Shown in pieces: positions 51,960 to 59,905 of a stretch of DNA of 64,000 nucleotides. Positions within the stretch are counted from its first letter, which is position 1. Each line of letters opens with the position of its first letter. The notes beneath the pieces were generated by a model. The model saw only the letters and a program-made list of their open reading frames with translations. It did no database searches and was not told the DNA's origin. The position numbers were made by a program, and so were the translations under genes. Source of the stretch: Pseudomonas sp. CROZ-RG-20F-R04-15 (GTDB lineage Bacteria > Pseudomonadota > Gammaproteobacteria > Pseudomonadales > Pseudomonadaceae); NCBI RefSeq assembly GCF_022662375.1, contig NZ_JAKNQL010000001.1:682001-746000 (forward strand). Direction: 5' to 3'.

Positions 51960-53153
51960 ATGACTGCCCCTTTGAGTGCGATCAAAGTGATCGAGATCGG
52001 CACGCTGATCGCCGCGCCGTTTGCCGCGCGCATGCTCGCCGAGTTTGGCGCCGAGGTGATCAAGATCGAAGCCATGGGTCAGGGCGACCCTTTGCGCAAA
52101 TGGCGCAAGTTGCACGAAGGCACGTCGCTGTGGTGGTACCTGCAATCACGCAACAAGAAATCCCTGGCGCTCAACCTCAAATCTGCCGAAGGCATTGAAC
52201 TGGTCAAGCAACTGGCCAGCGATGCCGACGTCATCATCGAAAACCTGCGCCCCGGTGCGCTGGAGAAACTTGGCCTCGGCTGGGATGTACTTCACGCGCC
52301 GAACCCCAATCTCACCCTTGTGCGTATTTCCGGCTACGGCCAGACCGGCCCGTACCGCGATCGCCCGGGCTTCGGCGCGATCGGCGAAGCGATGGGCGGC
52401 ATTCGTTACACCACTGGCACCCCCGGTTCGCCACCGGCGCGGGTCGGCGTCAGCCTCGGCGATTCGCTGGCCTCGCTGCATGCGGTGATCGGCGCGCTGA
52501 TGGCGCTGTTGCGGGTCAAGACCGGGCAGGGCGGCGGGCAGATCGTCGACGTGTCGCTGGCCGAAAGTGTGTTCAATGTCATGGAAAGTCTGGTGCCGGA
52601 GTACGACATGCTTGGACATGTTCGTGAGCGCAGCGGCGGCGCTTTGCCCGGCATCGCGCCGTCCAATACCTACCTCACGGCCGATGGCGCTTATGTGGTG
52701 ATCGCCGGCAACAGTGACCCGATTTACAAACGGCTGATGCACACCATTGGCCGCGATGATCTGGCCGACGCCGAAGAATTCGCTCACAACGACGGGCGGG
52801 CGGCCAAAAGCGGTTTGCTCGACGCCGCCATCACTCACTGGACCAGCAGTCTGCCGATCGACGACGTGCTCGCCGCGCTCGAAGCCGCTGAAGTGCCTGC
52901 CGGGCGAATCTATTCGGTGGCCGACATTGTGGCCGATCCGCACTACCAGGCGCGGGGCATGCTGCTCAACGCCGAACTGCCCGGCGGCGCGACGGTGAAG
53001 ATGCCCGGAATTGTCCCCAAGCTCTCGGAAACACCTGGCGGGGTGAACTGGTCGGGGCCGAAACTTGGCCAGCACACTGACGGCATTCTGGCTGGCCTGG
53101 GACTGACTGAACTCGATATCGAACGCCTGAAAAGCCAAGGGGTGGTGCAATGA
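51960..53153 (+). CDS. Family III (CaiB/BaiF) CoA-transferase
   Basis: A 397-residue family III CoA-transferase. The catalytic aspartate is Asp168 in GVSLGDSLASLHA. The amino end has IKVIEIGTLIAAPFAARMLAEFGAEVIKIE and the middle SGYGQTGPYRDRPGF, both family blocks. It moves CoA from a donor such as succinyl-CoA to a carboxylic acid. Its stop overlaps the start of a HMG-CoA-lyase-type gene, so its product is likely cleaved next. Start at 51960 after AGAGGTACCCCGCG; longer frames run into the REPIN. Confidence 0.9.
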   Translation: MTAPLSAIKVIEIGTLIAAPFAARMLAEFGAEVIKIEAMGQGDPLRKWRKLHEGTSLWWYLQSRNKKSLALNLKSAEGIELVKQLASDADVIIENLRPGALEKLGLGWDVLHAPNPNLTLVRISGYGQTGPYRDRPGFGAIGEAMGGIRYTTGTPGSPPARVGVSLGDSLASLHAVIGALMALLRVKTGQGGGQIVDVSLAESVFNVMESLVPEYDMLGHVRERSGGALPGIAPSNTYLTADGAYVVIAGNSDPIYKRLMHTIGRDDLADAEEFAHNDGRAAKSGLLDAAITHWTSSLPIDDVLAALEAAEVPAGRIYSVADIVADPHYQARGMLLNAELPGGATVKMPGIVPKLSETPGGVNWSGPKLGQHTDGILAGLGLTELDIERLKSQGVVQ

Positions 53154-54076
53154 TCACCGACTATTCGCAAAGCTTGATCGTCCAGGAAGTCTCGCCGCGC
53201 GATGGCTTGCAGATCGAGCCGACGTGGGTGGAAACCGCTGACAAGATCGCCCTGATCGATCAACTGTCGCTGGCCGGTTTCAGCCGTATCGAAGCTGGCT
53301 CGTTCGTCTCACCGAAAGCCATTCCGGCACTGCGCGATGGCGAGCAAGTTTTCACCGGCATTCATCGCCAGCCGGGGGTTATTTACGTCGCGCTGATTCC
53401 CAACCTAAAAGGTGCGCAGCGTGCATTGGCGGCGGGTGCCGATGAACTGAATCTGGTGATGTCCGCCAGCCAGACGCACAACCTGGCCAACATGCGCATG
53501 CGCTGCGAGGATTCGCTGGCGGCGTTTGCAGAGATTGTCGCGTTTGCCAGCGGCTCCGGCGTGCGCCTCAATGGCAGTATCGCGACGACGTTCGGTTGCC
53601 CGTTCGAAGGCCAGATCGACGAGGATCGCGTGCTGCAAATCGTCGATGCTTATCAGGAACTGGGGATTGAGGGCATCACCCTGGCCGACACCACTGGCAT
53701 GGCCAATCCGCGTCAGGTGGATCGTTTGGTGCGGAGGGTGCTGCAGCGGGTTTCGCCGGCGGATCTGACCCTGCATTTCCACAACACCCGTGGTCTGGGA
53801 TTGTGCAATGTACTGGCGGCTTATGAGGCCGGGGCGCGGCGTTTCGATGCGGCGCTCGGTGGCCTCGGCGGCTGCCCGTTTGCGCCGGGCGCGTCGGGCA
53901 ATATCTGCACCGAGGATCTGGTGAACCTGTGCGCTGAGATCGGTATTCACACCGGCATCGATTTGCCGCTGTTGCTGAAACTCTCGCGCGGCTTGCCGGA
54001 TCTGTTGGGCCACGAAGTACCCGGCCAACTGGCCAAGGCCGGGCGCAACTGCGACCTGCACCCGATCCCCACCTGA
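53150..54076 (+). CDS. Hydroxymethylglutaryl-CoA lyase-type enzyme
   Basis: A 308-residue DRE-TIM metallolyase. The family features are VQEVSPRDGLQ (catalytic Arg and Asp), LHFHNTRGLG (two metal histidines) and GGLGGCPFAPGASGN (active-site cysteine loop). It splits 3-hydroxy-3-methylglutaryl-CoA or a homologue into acetyl-CoA and a keto product. It overlaps the CoA-transferase gene by four bases (ATGA). It is not next to leucine/isovalerate genes, so it is probably a dedicated catabolic paralogue rather than the LiuE enzyme. Confidence 0.88.
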   Translation: MITDYSQSLIVQEVSPRDGLQIEPTWVETADKIALIDQLSLAGFSRIEAGSFVSPKAIPALRDGEQVFTGIHRQPGVIYVALIPNLKGAQRALAAGADELNLVMSASQTHNLANMRMRCEDSLAAFAEIVAFASGSGVRLNGSIATTFGCPFEGQIDEDRVLQIVDAYQELGIEGITLADTTGMANPRQVDRLVRRVLQRVSPADLTLHFHNTRGLGLCNVLAAYEAGARRFDAALGGLGGCPFAPGASGNICTEDLVNLCAEIGIHTGIDLPLLLKLSRGLPDLLGHEVPGQLAKAGRNCDLHPIPT

Positions 54077-54088
54077 ATATACAAATCC

Positions 54089-54181
54089 CCCTGTGGGAGC
54101 GAGCTTGCTCGCGAAGACGGTGTGTCATTCACATTTGATTTTGACTGACTCGACGCCTTCGCGAGCAAGCTCACTCCCACA
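54089..54181. repeat. REPIN 15 (outward form, A-type arms)
   Basis: CCCTGTGGGAGCGAGCTTGC and its near inverse (one base differs, CTCACTCCC) around a dyad spacer. It lies between the lyase and MFS genes. Confidence 0.89.
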
Positions 54182-54262
54182 AAAAAACGCTCCACAGTGA
54201 GCGTTATGACCAGACAACAAAAACAATCGGACGCCCACCGGCAGTCCGTCTGGAGAAAAGCT

Positions 54263-55594
54263 ATGAGCCTCAATGTAATGGAGGCGGGCGCCCGTCCGTC
54301 CGTCGATCACGACGCTGAAAAAGCCTTGGTCAGCAAGGTCGCCTGGCGCCTGATGCCGCTGATCATGGTCTGCTACCTGTTCGCCTTCTTCGACCGCATC
54401 AACATCAGCTTCGCCAAGTTCCAGTTGCAGACCGACCTGAGCCTGAGCGACACCGCGTACGGCCTCGGCGCCGGGCTGTTCGTGGTCGGTTACGTGCTGT
54501 TCGAAGTGCCGAGCAACATGATGCTGTACAAGGTCGGCGCACGCCGCTGGATCGCGCGGATCATGATGTCGTGGGGTGTGGCGACAGCGGCGATGGTGTT
54601 CGTCAACAGCGAATGGCAGTTCTACGCGCTGCGCTTTGTGATTGGCGCAATGGAAGCCGGATTCGCCCCGGGCGTGCTGTATTACCTGACGCTGTGGTTC
54701 CCGCAGCACTTCCGTGGGCGCATCACCTCGATGCTGTTTCTCGCCTCGGCATTTGCCGGGCTGGTCGGCGCGCCGTTCTCCGGGCTGGTGCTGGAGCACC
54801 TCGACGGCGTGCTGCAAATGCGCGGCTGGCACTGGCTATTCCTGCTTGGCGGCGTGCCGTGCATCGGCCTCGGTTTTCTGGTGCTGACGCTGCTCAAGGA
54901 TCGCATCGAGGATGCGCACTGGCTGACGGCTGACGAGAAGAAACTGCTCTCCAGTCGCATCGCCCAGCATGAGCCGCACAAGAGTGGCGGTTCGTTGCTC
55001 GCGGCGTTGAAGATTCCCGGATTTCTGACCTTGGGCCTGATCTATTTTCTGATCCAGGTCGCTTCCTACGGCTTGAACTTCTGGGCGCCGCAGTTGATCC
55101 GCAGCGCCGGCACCGAGAGCCCGGTGATGATCGGTCTGCTGACGGCCATTCCGTACATTTGCGGGGCGATCAGCATGGTGGTGATCGGGCGTTTGTCGGA
55201 TGCCACCGGTGAGCGGCGCAAGTTTGTCGCCGGGCTGGTCGTCGTCGGTGCGATCGGCTTTTTCAGTGCGGGGATTTTCGCCAGTCACACCACGTTTTTG
55301 ATCGTTGCTCTTGGCTTGCTTGGCGCCGGGATCATCGCCTCGATTCCGAGCTTCTGGACACTGCCACCGAAGTTGTTGGCCGGGGCGGGCGCTGGTGCGG
55401 CGGGCGGGATTGCGGTGATCAACACTCTTGGGCAATTCGGCGGAATTGTCAGCCCGGTGATGGTCGGACGGATCAAGGACCTGACCGGCAGCACCACACC
55501 GGCGCTCTACGTGATCGGTGTGGCGGCGCTGATTGCGGCGGCATTGCTGTTGTGGGGCTTGCCGCAGAAATTGCGCACGCTCGACAAGTTCTGA
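54263..55594 (+). CDS. MFS transporter, anion:cation symporter family
   Basis: A 443-residue 12-helix transporter of the ACS family: LMPLIMVCYLFAFFDRINISFAK in helix 1 and FEVPSNMMLYKVGARRWIAR after helix 2 are typical of tartrate, phthalate and similar organic acid carriers. I start at 54263 (MSLNVMEAG), with TGGAGAAAAG upstream; an earlier start at 54197 would add 22 polar residues. It is the likely uptake system for the acid activated by the CoA-transferase. Confidence 0.88.
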   Translation: MSLNVMEAGARPSVDHDAEKALVSKVAWRLMPLIMVCYLFAFFDRINISFAKFQLQTDLSLSDTAYGLGAGLFVVGYVLFEVPSNMMLYKVGARRWIARIMMSWGVATAAMVFVNSEWQFYALRFVIGAMEAGFAPGVLYYLTLWFPQHFRGRITSMLFLASAFAGLVGAPFSGLVLEHLDGVLQMRGWHWLFLLGGVPCIGLGFLVLTLLKDRIEDAHWLTADEKKLLSSRIAQHEPHKSGGSLLAALKIPGFLTLGLIYFLIQVASYGLNFWAPQLIRSAGTESPVMIGLLTAIPYICGAISMVVIGRLSDATGERRKFVAGLVVVGAIGFFSAGIFASHTTFLIVALGLLGAGIIASIPSFWTLPPKLLAGAGAGAAGGIAVINTLGQFGGIVSPVMVGRIKDLTGSTTPALYVIGVAALIAAALLLWGLPQKLRTLDKF

Positions 55595-55617
55595 GATTTG
55601 CGGCGCCTGCAATGACG

Positions 55618-55686
55618 CCTTCGCGAGCAAGCTCGCTCCCACAGTTGAAATGCATTCCCCTGTGGGAGCGAGCCTGCTCGCGAAGA
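55618..55686. repeat. REPIN 16 (inward form, unmatched arms)
   Basis: CCTTCGCGAGCAAGCTCGCT on the left (A-type) and a G-type right arm (GAGCCTGCTCGCGAAG), spacer with AATGCATTCC. It is the only clear A/G hybrid of the sixteen. It lies between convergent genes. Confidence 0.88.
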
Positions 55687-55723
55687 CTGACTTCCGGACA
55701 CTGAAAATCATCGATTCAAACGA

Positions 55724-56212
55724 TCATCCAGCAGCCACTGCATTTCTCTCAAGCACCCCGCCAAACTGAATCAACACCACCCCGGCAATCAACAACACCG
55801 CCCCAAAAATTCGCGAGACAGTCAGCTGTTTCTCCACCAACCCAAACAACCCGAAGTGATCCAGCACCATTGATGCAATCACCTGCCCAGCCAACGCCAG
55901 CGCTACAAACCCGGAAGCGCCAAGTTTGGGCAGCAACACCACCGCCAACGCCACAAAACACACACCAAACGCACCACCGGCCCACATCCACAACGGCGCC
56001 TTGCTGATGAACGTCAACGACGGCAACGGCAAACGCAACGCCAGAATCACCGGCAGCAACACCAACACACTCACCAGCAACGAAGCCAACGTTGCCCACA
56101 ACGGATGTCCCAGCCCCCGCGCCAGATTGCTGTTGATCGCACTCTGAAACGGCACCACCGCTCCGGCGAACGCGGCCAGTACCAACAAGCCGGCCCACTG
56201 CAACGTACTCAT
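55724..56212 (-). CDS. DMT-family (YdcZ/DUF606-type) membrane protein
   Basis: A 162-residue protein with five membrane segments. PFQSAINSNLARGLGHPLWATLASLLVSVLVL fits the YdcZ half-size DMT family. It probably works as a dimer and exports a small molecule. It is divergent from the LysR gene at 56290, which may control it. Confidence 0.87.
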   Translation of the reverse strand: MSTLQWAGLLVLAAFAGAVVPFQSAINSNLARGLGHPLWATLASLLVSVLVLLPVILALRLPLPSLTFISKAPLWMWAGGAFGVCFVALAVVLLPKLGASGFVALALAGQVIASMVLDHFGLFGLVEKQLTVSRIFGAVLLIAGVVLIQFGGVLERNAVAAG

Positions 56213-56238
56213 CTCGATTCTCCAACAGGTTTTGCTGG

Positions 56239-56248
56239 ACTCTAGAGT
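56239..56248. promoter_or_regulatory. Palindrome in the YdcZ-LysR divergent gap
   Basis: ACTCTAGAGT is a perfect 10-bp palindrome, 27 bp from the transporter start and 42 bp from the LysR start. A role as operator is inference. Confidence 0.4.
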
Positions 56249-56289
56249 ATTCGTCGCGCAGATTTAAATTCCGTTTCCTCATCCAGAAC

Positions 56290-57201
56290 ATGCATCAGAT
56301 GAATGATCTGCGCCGTATCGACCTCAACCTGCTGGTGATCCTCGACGCCTTGCTCAGCGAGCAGCACGTCACCCGTGCCGCCGAGCGTCTGCACCTCAGT
56401 CAACCGGCAGTCAGCCATGCGCTGGCACGCTTGCGCGATCTGCTCGGCGATCCGTTGCTGGTGCGCGCCGGCTCAACCCTGGTGCCCACCGCACGAGCGC
56501 TGGAACTGGTCGCACCGCTGGCCGAAGCGCTGGCACAGGTGCAATCGCTGCTGGCGCCGAACACCTTCGATCCGGCCAGTGCGCGTCGGACCTTTCGTGT
56601 GGCGATGTCGGACTACGGCGCGGCAATCATTCTGCCTACGTTGATCCGCACCCTGCGCCGGGAAGCGCCGGGCATCGACCTGCAAATCAGCCATGCCAGC
56701 CGCGAAGGCATGTTGGAGGGCGTGCTCAATGGCGATATCGACGTGGCCGCCGGCGTCTTCCCGGAAATGCCCCACGAACTGCGCAGCTCGGTGCTGTTTG
56801 AAGAGCGCTATGTCTGCCTGCTGGATCGCCAGACGCTGCCGGCCAGCGGTGTGCTGGACTTGCCGACTTACCTGTCTTGTCCGCACGTCCTGCTGGAAAT
56901 GCGCGGCAGCGGCACACCGGAAATCGAGCGCGCATTGACGTCTCTGCGAGAGCGCCGCCGCGTCGCCATCAGCCTGCCGCACTGGAACGTCGCGCCGCAG
57001 TTCATCAGTGGCACGGATCTGATTCTTACGGTGTCTTCGCGCAGCGTGCGCGAGATCGATCAGGGTGAACTGATCGTGGTGCCGCCGCCGTTTGAAATAC
57101 CGTCGTTTACGTTTGTACTGGCGTGGCACAAGCGGCGGGGTGGGGATCAGGCGTTGAACTGGTTGAATCGGACGATTGAGCAGGGGATAGTGCGCGGCTG
57201 A
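56290..57201 (+). CDS. LysR-family transcriptional regulator
   Basis: A 303-residue LysR protein of the NodD/LeuO-like branch: RRIDLNLLVILDALLSEQHVTRAAERLHLSQPAVSHALARLRDLL in the helix-turn-helix region and a substrate domain from about residue 95. An alternative ATG at 56299 gives MNDLRRIDL, the more usual start; neither has a strong ribosome site. It is divergent from the ydcZ-type gene and probably controls it. Confidence 0.9.
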   Translation: MHQMNDLRRIDLNLLVILDALLSEQHVTRAAERLHLSQPAVSHALARLRDLLGDPLLVRAGSTLVPTARALELVAPLAEALAQVQSLLAPNTFDPASARRTFRVAMSDYGAAIILPTLIRTLRREAPGIDLQISHASREGMLEGVLNGDIDVAAGVFPEMPHELRSSVLFEERYVCLLDRQTLPASGVLDLPTYLSCPHVLLEMRGSGTPEIERALTSLRERRRVAISLPHWNVAPQFISGTDLILTVSSRSVREIDQGELIVVPPPFEIPSFTFVLAWHKRRGGDQALNWLNRTIEQGIVRG

Positions 57202-57222
57202 AACGTTATCAAGGAGCGGGAA

Positions 57223-57957
57223 GTGACAGTGAAGTCTGGCTGGATCGGGTGTGCGGCATTGTGCGGGTGGTTACTGGCGGGGCAGGCATTGGCCGATTGC
57301 ACGCCACCAGCGGTGTCGGGAAACAGGGACTTTGGCCAGTGCAAGGATTGGCCTGCTTATCCAGGGCTGACCATCTCTTCGCTATTGAAGTTTGAGCCGG
57401 ATCCAGTTGACACCAATGGCGATAAGATTGGCTCTTACGATTTGAGTTTATCCGTGTTGTCAACAGACGACCCAACCCCCATCGCCACGTACCATCAACC
57501 TGCTGCATTTTTTTCTGATGCGTTCGCGCTGGATAGCGTGCAGATCGACACCGCGCGCTACAAACTCACGCCTGAACTTCGTGCTTTTGGTATTCGGGCA
57601 AATTTCAAAGGCTCGTCTCGCGTTAATCCATTGGATGAAACCGTGCTGTCGCTCTATGTGAAAGAGGGAAGCAAACTGCGTCCTGTGTTGGATCGATTAG
57701 TGGTTTACCGCTTCAGTGGTGAATGGGACGGCAATTGCGCGGGAGAACGCGCGACCACTGTTCGCACCATCGAAATGGGTAAAACCAGCTCTCATGGTTT
57801 TGCCGACCTTGTCGTTAAATCAGTCACCACCGGTCTCGTCGGAGAAGGATCGCCTGACAATTGCGAAATGAAGACTACGACCGACAAGCCCGTGCTGACC
57901 ACGCTGCGCTACGACGGAAAAGCTTACGTCTTGCCGCAAAGCTTCAAAGGCTTGTAA
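57223..57957 (+). CDS. Secreted four-cysteine protein A (tandem paralogue)
   Basis: A 244-residue protein starting at a GTG with AAGGAGCGGGA upstream. It has a signal peptide (CAALCGWLLAGQALA, cleavage before DCTPP). The mature part has two amino-terminal and two carboxy-terminal cysteines. It shares with the next gene the blocks IDTARYKLTPELRAFGIR and LYVKEGSKLRPVLDRLVV. I do not recognise the family. It is likely periplasmic or released; beta-rich with two disulfides. Confidence 0.78.
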   Translation: MTVKSGWIGCAALCGWLLAGQALADCTPPAVSGNRDFGQCKDWPAYPGLTISSLLKFEPDPVDTNGDKIGSYDLSLSVLSTDDPTPIATYHQPAAFFSDAFALDSVQIDTARYKLTPELRAFGIRANFKGSSRVNPLDETVLSLYVKEGSKLRPVLDRLVVYRFSGEWDGNCAGERATTVRTIEMGKTSSHGFADLVVKSVTTGLVGEGSPDNCEMKTTTDKPVLTTLRYDGKAYVLPQSFKGL

Positions 57958-57994
57958 CCGGCCTGCTCAACACGACTTTTATCAAGGAAGAACA

Positions 57995-58711
57995 ATGCTC
58001 ACTCCAACCAGACTTCTGATTTCCCTTGGTTTGTTGGTCATCACGACCCAAACCCAAGCCGCTTGCACTACACAGGGTTTTGACGGCAAATCCATGTCGC
58101 GTTGCAATGTCTGGCCGGCCTTCCCGAGTCAGGCGATTTCGGTGAAGTCCACCTACCTGGCTGATGCCGGCGGGGACGATGCCGGAGCCTTCGATCTGGA
58201 TCTGGCAATCCTCAATGCCAGCGACGCCAGACCCATAGCTACTTACCGTAAGCCGGGCGCCTACAACTCCGATGCCGTGCGTCTGGAGGATGTGCGCATT
58301 GATACGGCTCGCTACCGTTTGACGCCGGACGTCCGGGCCTTTGGTCTGCGCTCAAAGTTTTCCCACAGTTCCCACGCTATTCCTTATGAGAAAACCGACT
58401 TGGCGTTGTACGTTCGCGAAGGCAGTCAGTTGCGTCCGGTGCTGGAGGGCTTGGTGGTTGCCAAGAGCAATGGCGAGTTTATGAATGATTGTGAAGGTTA
58501 TACGAAGACCATTCGCCGAACCGTCGAGATCGGCTCTTCCAGCCATCATGGTCTGGCCGATTTGATCGTCACCACCAACGGCAGCAAAATGAAAAATACG
58601 CAGTCGGGTAAAGAGTGTCTTTCCAAGACCACCCGCCTGAAGCAAAAGCAGATCACCCTGACCTACGACGGCCAACAATACATCGTCCCCGAAGACCTCA
58701 GAGGTTACTGA
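57995..58711 (+). CDS. Secreted four-cysteine protein B (tandem paralogue)
   Basis: A 238-residue paralogue of the gene before it, 37 bp downstream. It has a signal peptide (LLISLGLLVITTQTQAA), the four cysteines at matching places, and the shared blocks IDTARYRLTPDVRAFGLR, LYVREGSQLRPVLEGLVV and SSHHGLADLIV. Start follows AAGGAAGAAC. The duplication is old, as the two differ at about half of positions. Function unknown. Confidence 0.78.
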   Translation: MLTPTRLLISLGLLVITTQTQAACTTQGFDGKSMSRCNVWPAFPSQAISVKSTYLADAGGDDAGAFDLDLAILNASDARPIATYRKPGAYNSDAVRLEDVRIDTARYRLTPDVRAFGLRSKFSHSSHAIPYEKTDLALYVREGSQLRPVLEGLVVAKSNGEFMNDCEGYTKTIRRTVEIGSSSHHGLADLIVTTNGSKMKNTQSGKECLSKTTRLKQKQITLTYDGQQYIVPEDLRGY

Positions 58712-58715
58712 CCCG

Positions 58716-59131
58716 ATGCTCACCGGCCCAACCACCTGACCCTCGCGGTCAGCGATGTGCAGCGCAGCCTGGCGTTCTATCGCGATGTGTTGCAGTTGCG
58801 CGTCGAAGCCACGTGGGATGCCGGTGCTTACCTGTCGCTGCCGGGACTGTGGTTGTGTCTGTCGTTTGATCCGCTGCGTTCGAGTGAACCGTGCGTCGAT
58901 TACACCCATTACGCGTTCAGCCTCAACGCGGCGGATTTCTCCACCTTCGTAGCAAGTCTAAAAGCGGCGAACGTGCAGGAATGGCGCGACAACCGCAGCG
59001 AAGGCGCGTCGTTCTACTTCCTCGATCCCGATGGCCACAAGCTCGAAGCCCATGTCGGCGATCTCGCTTCACGACTGGCAGCGTGTCGGCAAAAACCGTA
59101 CGCCGGCATGCGTTTTTACGACGAGTCATGA
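58716..59131 (+). pseudogene. fosA: fosA-like fosfomycin thiol transferase, frameshifted
   Basis: The ATG at 58716 opens MLTG, then one base is missing at 58728-58729 (CC where a full codon is needed before AACCACCTGACC). That frame meets TGA at 58737. The downstream frame reads [19 protein letters not shown] and on to a full FosA carboxy end ([34 protein letters not shown]). FosA adds glutathione to fosfomycin; its metal ligands are His7, His64 and Glu110. Starting at the internal ATG 58757 would lose the first ligand. It is either a pseudogene or a sequencing error. Confidence 0.82.
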
Positions 59132-59190
59132 TCAGACACATTTGTCTGTTATAGACTGGCGGTCACGTGTTCTGGCGCTGCAGGTTTTCC

Positions 59191-59829
59191 ATGACTCCAT
59201 CGTTGCTAATGGCCGTGCTGGCCTCGGGTTTCATTTACGGCATTACGCCAGGGCCGGGTGTGCTAGCGGTGTTCGGCATCGGTGCAGCCCACGGGCGGCG
59301 GGCTGGGGCGGGGTTTCTTTGCGGGCATCTGCTCGGCGATGTGGTCTGGTGCAGCACCGCGCTGATCGCGATTGTCGGCGCCCGGGAAATCGGCAGCACC
59401 GCGTTTGATGTGCTCGGTGTACTCAGTGGCCTGTATCTGTTCTGGCTCGGCTGGCGCGCGGTGCGAGCGCAGCGTCGCAATGGTGACGAACCCCAGGGCG
59501 CGGCGCGCAAGCCGTTCTGGCACGGCATTCTGTTCGGTCTGACCAATCCAAAGGCGTATCCGGTGGCGGTCGCAACGTTCACCGCGTTGCTGTCGAGCCG
59601 CGCCGAACTGCTTAATTGGTCGATGCTGCCGACACTGATCGTGTTGAGTTTCCTCGGCGGTCTGCTGGCCTACGCTATTCTGATTGGCGTGGTCGGCGCG
59701 CAGCGGGTACGCACGCTGTATCAGCGTCATGAATTGTTGATTACCCGCCTGTGTGGCGTGATGTTCATCGGTTTTGCCATCAACGCGCTGATGCATGCGC
59801 TGCCGGGTTTGATGCCGAACAAGGCTTGA
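59191..59829 (+). CDS. LysE/RhtB-family amino-acid exporter
   Basis: A 212-residue protein with five to six membrane segments. GFIYGITPGPGVLAVFGIG is the LysE-family amino-terminal motif, and GILFGLTNPKAYPVAVATF is the family's second block. It exports an amino acid or derivative. I start at 59191 (MTPSLLMAVL); an eight-residue extension is possible. The ribosome site is weak. Confidence 0.9.
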   Translation: MTPSLLMAVLASGFIYGITPGPGVLAVFGIGAAHGRRAGAGFLCGHLLGDVVWCSTALIAIVGAREIGSTAFDVLGVLSGLYLFWLGWRAVRAQRRNGDEPQGAARKPFWHGILFGLTNPKAYPVAVATFTALLSSRAELLNWSMLPTLIVLSFLGGLLAYAILIGVVGAQRVRTLYQRHELLITRLCGVMFIGFAINALMHALPGLMPNKA

Positions 59830-59905
59830 GATTGTGTGCACGGATGCAGGAAAAGGTCAGGGATGGTTGATCAGTGCTGCATTGCCCGGACGCCCACGCT
59901 GAACC

